Part shown: piece by piece, positions 57,560-64,000 of the stretch
Layout of the letters: every line of letters starts with the position of its first letter
Position numbering within the stretch: position 1 is the stretch's first letter
DNA from: Pseudo-nitzschia pungens
Taxonomy: Eukaryota; Bacillariophyta; Bacillariophyceae; Bacillariales; Bacillariaceae
Direction: 5' to 3'
Assembly: GCA_037355855.1 (NCBI GenBank)
Contig: CM074769.1
Coordinates: forward strand, 1,984,001-2,048,000
Length of the DNA stretch: 64,000 nucleotides
The notes under the pieces: model-generated
What the model saw: only the letters and a program-made list of their open reading frames with translations
Databases searched by the model: none
What the model was told of the DNA's origin: nothing
Translations under genes and position numbers: made by a program

Positions 57560-58540
57560 ACAGGGCCTTTAAGTGAAAACACTTATGGACCATCAGGGCT
57601 GTAGGCTTGAAAACAGGTCTCTGCTGTACTGTGAACTGGAGGGGTATATGTAGGTGGTGGTGCGTTAAGTAACATGTACTTAGCAGCTTTGGGGCTTGGG
57701 TCATAAAAACAGTAGGTCCATAATCAAAAACAATTATGGACTATCAGGGCAGTAGACTTGAAAACAGATGACAGTTGAAGTGTGCATCTGAGAGGGTTAT
57801 GTAGGTAGGAGAGCCTTAAGCAAGCTGTACTTAGCGGCTTTGGGGCTTGGGTCAGGAAATAGTAGGACCTTAAGTGAGAACACTTATGGTCCAGCAGGGC
57901 AGTAGACTTGAAAACAGATGACAGTTGAAGTGTGCATCTGAGAGGTATATGTAGGTAGGAGAGCCTTAAGCAAGCTGTACTTAGCGGCTTTGGGGCTTGG
58001 GTAAGGAAACAGTAGGACCATAAGCGAAAACACTTATGGTTCATCAGGGCAGTAGACTTGAAAACAGATGACAGTTGAAGAATGCATCTGAGAGGTATAT
58101 GTAGGTAGGGGAGCCTTAAGCAAACTGTACTTAGTGGCTTTAGGGCTTGGGTCAGGAAACAGTAGGACCATAAGCGAAAACACTTAGGGTCCATCAGGGC
58201 AGTAGACTTGGAAACAGATGACATTTATACAGTACACCTGAGAGGGTTATGTAGGTGGTGGAGCCTTAAGCAAACTGTACTTAGCGGCTTTGGGGCTTGG
58301 GTCAAGAAACAGTAGGACCATAAGTGAAAACACTTAGGGTCCAGCAGGGCAGTAGACTTGGAAACAGATGACATTTATACTGTACACCTGAGAGGTATAT
58401 GTAGATGGTAGAGCCTTAAGTGAACTGTACTTAGCGGCTTTTGGGCTTGGGTCAGAAAACATTAGGACCATAAGCAAAAACACTTATGTACCAGCAGGGC
58501 ATTAGACTTGGAAACAGATGACATCTGGAATTTCGTGTAG
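57560..58540 (-). repeat. 150-bp monomer array in the outer element's 5' region
   Basis: The word AGTAGACTTG (or a one- to two-base variant) begins at 57601, 57751, 57901, 58051, 58201, 58351 and 58501, exactly 150 bp apart. Each monomer also contains ACACTTATGGTCCA, GAAAACAGATGACA, TATATGTAGGTAGGAGAGCC, TGTACTTAGCGGCTTT and GGGGCTTGGGTCAGGAAACA. Monomers differ by point changes, with no length change between them. Similar in layout to the promoter monomers of some mammalian L1 families. Confidence 0.9.
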
Positions 58541-58624
58541 AAATATTCCTACAGTGGAAGGACTTTAAGTGAGAATCACTTAAGCAGCTTGGAAACAGTG
58601 TAGAACATTAAGTATAGCAAGATA

Positions 58625-59003
58625 TACGTAAGGGCCTTGGTTGGAGCTTGGGAACAGAGCGAAGCAGTACCGTACATCGAAAAAGAGTGGTGAATTGCTG
58701 TAGAATCTGTACTGGAAGTGCTGTAGAAAATTATGTGTCGATCTTGGTTTTGGTGCTGCTGCTGTTGCTGATCCCTCGGTCGAGCAGTGAATTGGCAACA
58801 AACTCAACGAAAGGAAGCATCCAGCAACTGAACCGATAGCAGAAACGAAGAGCGCAGGTCTTGGTTAATACATGTAGGTCCTGGGGTTGTGATTGGGGGT
58901 GTATAAGGGAGCGAGATATCGCATGGTAAAGTTGTGTAGAAATCTACGTATTTTTAGTACTGGAACATCGGAACGTCGGACAAAATGCGCGTCGCGCAAA
59001 TTG
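58625..59003 (-). repeat. 5' terminal block of the outer element
   Basis: Shares CTGTAGAAAATTATGTGT, GTTGTGTAGAAATCTACGT, AGTACTGGAACATCGGAACG and TCGGACAAAAT with 56870-57239 (middle element), with diverged sequence in between. The shared block marks the true 5' terminus of full-length members. Confidence 0.75.
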
Positions 59004-59004
59004 T

Positions 59005-59024
59005 ACAAACATTTTAGGTCCCAG
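59005..59024. repeat. Target-site duplication, outer LINE, right copy
   Basis: ACAAACATTTTAGGTCCCAG, as at 36983-37002. Confidence 0.92.
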
Positions 59025-59633
59025 GAATTTGGGCAGACATTTTCAAAAAGGCTACAGGCCAGCTCTTCTTTGGAGCTCCTGTAGTATCTTCAACCCTTGC
59101 TCCTTCTGTCAGAAGCTTTATACAGAACAAGCTGGGGTTAAGACAACTTGTTCAAAAGAGTTGACTTCATGTAGTACACAAAATTGCAACGAAACTTTGA
59201 ACCCTTTGGATATCATGCTTCTAATCTTTGGCAAAGGCTCCTTAGACCAGAAGACAAATGTCTAGAACTGTCTCCCCAAAGCCTTTAGCATTTAAAACTC
59301 TAAAGAGTGTGATGGTGGCTGTTCCTATCAGCTGTCCACTAGTCCATGTAGAAATAAATTATTGCATGGGTAATTGCAACTGATGTACAGCTGTCCTCCT
59401 ATCAGTCATCTAGAAATTTGTTCATAGGTACTGCCATACCCTGGGTCTACTAGTTGTTAGAATAGTACTTATATGCAACTTGTGAGTTATAGATTAGTCA
59501 ACTGTTATTAGTCTCAACAGTCTCCACCTGGTTGTTGGTGATATTGACATTAGCTAGTTCCTTCCACTCCCAAGTCGGCTTCTGCCTGATTCTCGTGCAT
59601 GGCATGGTCCTCCATGGAACTGTTGATATTACT
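59025..59633. other. Right flank of the LINE nest
   Basis: AT-rich sequence with no recognisable gene; the short frame at 59532-59717 overlaps the antisense gypsy remnant. Confidence 0.4.
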
Positions 59634-60170
59634 TTAGTTTGCTGCTATCCTGTAACAATAGGGGTGGACATACCTGATATCAACCTGGTTGGCTACAAAG
59701 GGAGTAGTTTCAATTGAAACAGTGCCATTGCCATGGGCCTTCACCACACAGTAAGGTCCCTGCCATGGGAAAGATACTTTTTGTAGAATGCCCCTCCTTT
59801 CCAGAGTGACGTAGTCTCCATCTTTGTTGTTGAGGAATCCTCTGTAACAATCGAAGAGTAGAAATTAGATCCTCACTTTATCTTTGATTCAAAACACATC
59901 TTTGGTTTGGTTCTCAGTGAAGGTTCTTCTTAATTCCTTGCTGTCTGACTTGCTGCAGTGAAAAAAGATCTAGTGTTTATAGTCAGGACATACATAGTTC
60001 GGGCATTACTTGGTTAGATCTTCTGTAAAGAATCTGTCTGAGATAGTCTGGTATGATCTGGTGGATCTGCAATGATCCAACAGCAAATTATACCATTTGA
60101 GGACATCTTGAATTAGAGATGGGGGTATATATACTAGTATTCTCCAGTAAGAGTATGTCATGGCTTCCTA
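59634..60170 (-). pseudogene. Decayed gypsy Pol: integrase fragments
   Basis: Two pieces on the minus strand. About 60170-59900 reads (with stops and shifts) IYIPPSLIQDVLKWYNLLLD, HCRSTRSYQTISDRFFTEDL, CPNYVCPDYKH, aligning with the zinc-binding region of the intact Pol at 26360-26540 (WYHLLLGHCGSTRLYKTIAA). About 59838-59634 reads GDYVTLERRGILQKVSFPWQ, GPYCVVKAHGNGTVSIET, QVDIRYVHPY then TAA, the GPF/Y-type C-terminal module. The DDE core between them is missing. An old, internally deleted copy of a related family. Confidence 0.75.
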
Positions 60171-60318
60171 GGTTCTGAGAGAAGAATATCTTGGAATTTT
60201 GCTGTTGAGATGGTTGAAATGATGGGTTAACAGGAGTGTTTACTTTATTGGATTCTATCTTTTACAAAATATGAGCCAGGTGTTCTCCTCCAACAAAAAT
60301 TGTTGCAAATCACTCCAT

Positions 60319-60641
60319 TGTTACGGTCTAACGTAGAATTTCAGAGTAGTATGAAAATTGTGAATGTTTAAATACTTTACGGAATATTGTTCCGCAAATT
60401 GAGAATGGAAACATATAAAATTTGAGGTCGCGAGCATAGCCACATTTTGGCATGCTCTGCCATAAATGTTGTTTCATTGTCGGTTCCCACAATTAGGCAT
60501 ATATCGTCTTCTGGGACTCAACCATATTAATTAGGACATATATAAAATGTATTCATCACTGAAGACGATATAATATTTGATTCCCATATGGGATTTGGTT
60601 AATTATTCAATCGTGGCTGCTAGCTACGCTAGCCAGTCACA
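60319..60641 (-). repeat. LTR of a gypsy element related to the intact one
   Basis: On the minus strand it begins TGTGACTGGCTAGCGTAG and ends CTAACAATGG-proximal ...CCGTAACA (323 bp). The start shares TGTGAC, GCTAGCGTAG, CACGATT and AATAATTAACC with the 263-bp LTR at 22076; the middle is different. It directly follows the truncated pol piece at 60672. Confidence 0.75.
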
Positions 60642-60671
60642 TAGTGCCTCATGATTGAACGAATCCCATAC

Positions 60672-61009
60672 TTAAGCTGACCAATGAATCGCTGATACTT
60701 CTGAAGCGCCAGATTGGTCGGTTGACGCCTCTTTGTATGGCATTAGCTTCCGGATGTTAACTGTTTCAACAATCGATGGAGTCTTTTGGATTTTAACAGT
60801 ACCATTGTCATTGACGCAGGCAATAGTAAATGGTCCTGTCTTCCGGGGTTGTAACTTGTCTGGATCTGGTTGTTGTATCCATACCTTTTCATTGGGTTGG
60901 AAGGTATGTTGCTTATGTTTGGCATTGTCCCTGAGTAGGGCCTTGTTGATACCTTGTTGTCGGAGCTGCTGTAATGCCAATAGGTTGGAAGTTAGAGGCA
61001 AATCCACTA
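60672..61009 (-). pseudogene. Gypsy Pol C-terminal fragment, 5'-truncated
   Basis: 112 codons homologous to the last part of the intact Pol (27093-27434): LPLTSNLLALQQLRQQGINK, RKTGPFTIACVNDNGTVKIQ, VNIRKLMPY, ending SAIHWSA and stop. The frame is still open, but everything upstream of the residue equivalent to Ile-Asp-Leu-Pro is replaced by unrelated AT-rich sequence. It belongs with the LTR at 60319-60641. The segment next to the LTR (AATCATGAGGCACTA) is conserved with the intact element. Confidence 0.85.
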
Positions 61010-61072
61010 ATTATTAATTACTACGGATCGCCTAACAATTGAAATAAAAAAAAATTAACAAAAATTAGTGGA

Positions 61073-63503
61073 AATTAACGTACATGTACCAAAAAAAAAG
61101 AACCTTAACCCCCTTCTTACCAAAAATTGACTCACAGTTTAGAGATCACTAAAACCCCTTTGACTGTCGTCATTGGCTGCTATTGACTCACCTAGAGGGG
61201 GATTGAAAAAATTAGTTAATTAGATCTATTTTGCGAGAACACGATTGTTCTTCGGTTCGAACATGCTTTTCCGACAACAACAGGTGACACTTTGCTTCTT
61301 GACAACCCCTTCTTCTTCATCGAAACCACTTCCGACCATGAACAACGACCCGGCTGATGAGAGAGCAAGGGCCCGAAGAGCTCTCCAACTCAGTAGAGAG
61401 CTTGGGAAGAAGAAGAAGTCACTTCCACATCCAGGAGGTGGTGGAAGCAAGGGGTATGCGCGTAGCAAACTGCAACTTAGCAGGGAGTTAGGGCAACAGC
61501 GAGCGATGCTAACAGCGAGTGGTTTCAACGCGTCGATATAATACAGGGGGGGGACAGCAAGCAGCAGCAACGCGTCGATAATAAAGCAAGCAGGAACGCG
61601 TCGATAATACACGGGGGGGACAGCAAGCAGCAAAGCGTTGATACACAGCAAGCAGCAACGCGTCGATAATACAGGGGGGACAGCAAGCAGCAACGCGTCG
61701 ATATAATAAAGGGGGGGACAGCAAGCAGCAACGCGTCGATAGTATACCAGTACAGGGGAGCAGCGAATAACAGGGGACAGTGAACAGCGAGCACTGGAAT
61801 CAGCAGCAGCAATTAGCGCCACAATGGTCGATTTCGATTCCCACCATTGTCAATTGTCGCGTCTCCACCAGTTGATTGTCGCGTCTCCAGCGTGCGTGTC
61901 CAGTGTCCCTACCACCATTGTCGATTGTCGCGTCTCTAGTACCATTGTCGATTGGATACAACGCGTCGATAATACAGGGGACAGCAGCAACGCGTTGATA
62001 TACAGGGGACAGCAGCAGCAACGCGTCAACATGCGACAAACAGCAACGCGTCGATAAACAGCAAGTAGCAACGCCTCGATACTATACAGGGGACAGTAGA
62101 TTGACGCGATTGTCGCGTCTCCACCAGGTGATTGTCGCGTCTCCACCACCAGTAGATTGTTGAATACACCACCATTGTCAGAGGCCAAGTTGCTGTTGTT
62201 GTTGTTGTTTGCTGTTTGCTGTTTGCAGAATTAGAAATTATGAAGCACTTGCTGCTTGCTGGTGTGGCTTTTTTAATGTTGCCAGCAGCAAAATTATGAG
62301 CTGCTGCTTGCTGCTCCTTTTTTTTTGCTCTGCTGTTTGCTGCTGTTTGCTGGAGTGGATCGATCGATCCACTCTTGTTTTGCGTTCCGGACTTTCGTGT
62401 ACCGGTATGTTCGATATCCAGACTTGTAGACCTAGAATAGTTAAAGAGAGGTCCAACACCTCTGAGTCCCAGCAGTTCTCCTATACTTTGTGGCGCCGGT
62501 CGACTTCAATCCCAGGAGTTGACGCGTCCACCGACTTCAGTCCCAGCAGTTCTTCTATACTTTGCGGCGCCGGTCGACTTCAATCCGACCATCTGGACAT
62601 CCAAGGTTTTCTATTGTACCTATGTTCGATATCCACCAATGGAGATGGATATAATCGATTCCCACAAGTGTTCGATACTTAAGACATGGGAGTGATCGAC
62701 TGCCGGCGCTATTGGGTACAATCGCAACTGGTAGAGCAAACTGGAGCAACACTAATTCATTATTTCTATTTTTGCAACTTGTAAAAGCAATCTACTAAAC
62801 AACCACTAAGGGATCTAACCAAGTCGACAATCGACAATGGTGGAGCTGGAGATTAGACAATCTTCGACTGCTACGATCGCAGATCAATACAATCGATTGC
62901 TACAATACAACCGATTGCAATCCGATCCAATATTGATCGTCGTCCATCCATCATTGTGGTCGTCAACGTCTCCATCTCCATTTCCATTGTCACCATAACT
63001 ATTACTATTACTGTTTCCATTGCCATTGCCATTCCCATTCCCATTGCCGTTGATCGATTATTGTAAATTGTCGCGTCCATCAATGCTGCCGGATGATTGT
63101 CATGTACTCGTATTCTTCAACCGGCAGGGACTACCGTACGGATCGATCTATTTCTTCAGCAAATCCATTCCCACCACTCTATCCAATAACACAAGATCCA
63201 GTCAACAAGAAGCAGACCAACCCAAGACAGTAACAAAGAACCGTTTCGGCAGTCCCGACGGCCATCAAGCAAGAAGTGTCACCTGTTGTTGTCGGAAAAG
63301 CATGTTCGAACCGAAGAACCGAAGAACAATCGTGTTCTCACAAAAATAGATCTAATCAGCTAATTTTTTCAATCCCCCTCTAGGTGAGTCAATAGCAGCC
63401 AATGACGACAGTCAAAGGGTTTTTAGTGATCTCTAAACTGTGAGTAAAATTTTTGGTAAGCAGGGGGTTAAGGTTCTTTTTTTTTGGTACATGTACGTTA
63501 ATT
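61073..63503. mobile_element. 2.4-kb element with about 220-bp terminal inverted repeats
   Basis: Left arm 61073-61293 (AATTAACGTACATGTACC...) and right arm 63275-63503 are inverted copies sharing TCACCTAGAGGGGGATTGAA, CGAACATGCTTTTCCGACAA and AACAGGTGACACTT. Flanks read GGA on both sides (61070-61072 and 63504-63506), a possible 3-bp target duplication. The interior contains the same minisatellite as 10090-10855 and many GTCGCGTCTCCACCA words (61855-62150), but no transposase. Small frame 61337-61541 contains a duplicated LQLSRELG and is not clearly a gene. Confidence 0.75.
61525..62095. repeat. Minisatellite shared with the foldback element
   Basis: Units ACGCGTCGATAATACAG, 3-8 G, ACAGCAAGCAGCA at 61530-61740 and again at 61958-62095. 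Between them lies a GTCGCGTCTC / CACCATTGTCGATTG repeat. Same core as 10090-10855. Confidence 0.88.
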
Positions 63504-63823
63504 GGACCGGGGGGGTAGTGGAGTTGTACAGCATTTGAAAGTCCAATGCACTAAATTGAGGGAAAAGTCCCTTTTTTTTCGATGAGTGTTACTTGGATTA
63601 GTGTTAGCGTTGGCTTGCTTGCAACTGTATGGGCCAGGTATCCGGTTATAGTATAGATCGTACAGTAACGACCATACCCCAACGGTAGCATTATACGGTA
63701 GCATGGTATGATAGCATACCAGATACTCCATGTCTCGTAATCAATTAGCATTAGCATCCCCCCTAACCTTGTAGCACTGAGCTACAGCGTATGCTAGCAG
63801 ATGCTGTACCCAGGGTTTTGTAA
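63504..63823. other. Unassigned stretch
   Basis: Contains GTAGCATGGTATGATAGCAT-like short repeats near 63685-63720. No gene is supported. Confidence 0.35.
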
Positions 63824-64000
63824 CTAGTACAAATCCTACATGATGACCCGGGTCACTTGACTGTAGCACCCCATAGCGTTTATGCTAAGCCTGTTGCTAA
63901 GCCTGCTCCTAAGCCTGCTGCTAAGCCTGTTGCTAAGTCCTGTAGATCTCCCACTTTTGATCTGCTAAGAACTGGGGTATGTAGATATGGTACAAGTTCT
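63824..64000 (+). CDS. Partial frame with AKP repeats and a CCCH-like motif, cut by window end
   Basis: A 59-codon frame open from after a TAA (63821) to the last base. It reads a nine-base repeat as AKPVAKPAPKPAAKPVAKS (63885-63947), then CRSPTFDLLRTGVCRYGTSS. The last part fits the first half of a CCCH zinc finger (C-x12-C, then R-Y-G and, presumably beyond the edge, C and H), similar in type to the finger in the Gag-like protein at 13105. It could be an exon of a host RNA-binding protein or part of another retroelement. No start codon is visible; an acceptor-like CTGTAG is at 63861-63866. Confidence 0.35.

Larger units (their letters stand above)
37003..59003 (-). mobile_element. Outer LINE-family element, ORF-less, split by a nested element
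   Basis: The element's own sequence is 37003-37347 (3' UTR and tail, minus strand) plus 57258-59003 (5' region); together about 2.1 kb, with no trace of ORF1 or ORF2. It ends in a (TAA)n tail preceded by two hairpins that it shares with the full LINE, and its 5' end (58625-59003) matches the 5' end of the middle element (56870-57239). It therefore looks like a non-autonomous passenger that uses the LINE machinery. It carries seven 150-bp monomers. Both ends have the 20-bp target duplication. Confidence 0.8.

Noticed and set aside
57724..58224. 166-codon frame with 50-residue repeats
   Set aside because: The 150-bp monomer is divisible by three, so any stop-free frame repeats; it lies antisense to nothing known and is part of a LINE 5' region.
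37003..59003. Large inverted duplication as an assembly artefact
   Set aside because: Three different exact target-site duplications at the correct junctions, and copies that differ by point changes and a 939-nt deletion, are explained by nested insertions. Long reads would still be needed to exclude an assembly problem fully.
61337..61541. Small protein with duplicated LQLSRELG inside the long-TIR element
   Set aside because: It runs into the minisatellite, has a low-complexity linker and no transposase-like feature; possible but unsupported.
1..64000. tRNA, rRNA or organellar genes
   Set aside because: I looked for A/B-box-like tRNA cores and rRNA signatures and saw none; a tRNA scan would be the decisive check.

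Overview
The window looks like nuclear DNA of a stramenopile alga, most likely a pennate diatom. The evidence is eukaryotic: small spliceosomal introns with GTAAG donors, host proteins with Asp/Asn/Ser-rich insertions, eukaryote-only families (Rab escort protein, THUMPD1/Tan1, METTL21-like methyltransferase), and a mix of LTR, tyrosine-recombinase, LINE and mariner elements. The taxonomic call is inference; no rRNA, tRNA or organellar marker is present.

Host genes are confined to two islands. Island 1 (1-8541) holds a truncated TPM-domain secretory protein (minus), a THUMPD1/Tan1-like tRNA acetylation adaptor (minus), a METTL21-type protein lysine methyltransferase (plus) and a Rab escort/GDI family protein (plus). 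Island 2 (32687-34791) holds one four-exon armadillo-repeat-like gene. A partial CCCH-like frame runs off the right end (63824-64000).

The rest is mobile DNA. At 8639-11909 a TTAA-flanked MITE was hit by a TA-flanked mariner-derived MITE, which was then hit by a 2.2-kb foldback element with a 3-bp target duplication; an uninterrupted relative of the first MITE at 35538-36082 shows the empty site. At about 12.1-21.4 kb is a GC-rich tyrosine-recombinase (DIRS-like) retroelement with Gag, RT-RNase H, recombinase and a fourth ORF of unknown function. The ORFs appear to be joined by short introns of a multiple of three bases that carry the stop codons. At 22076-27726 is an apparently intact Ty3/gypsy element with identical LTRs, whose gag and pol share one frame separated by a single UGA followed by a stem-loop. 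At 29148-32350 is an intact plant-type (DD39D) mariner element.

From 37003 to 59003 there is a three-deep nest of one LINE family, each layer bounded by its own 18-21-bp target-site duplication. The layers are an ORF-less outer element with 150-bp 5' monomers, a middle element with an in-frame 939-nt deletion between endonuclease and reverse transcriptase, and an inner opposite-strand copy of 10.1 kb with both ORFs intact. The right end (59.6-63.5 kb) holds decayed gypsy fragments and a second long-TIR element carrying the same minisatellite as the foldback element 50 kb away.
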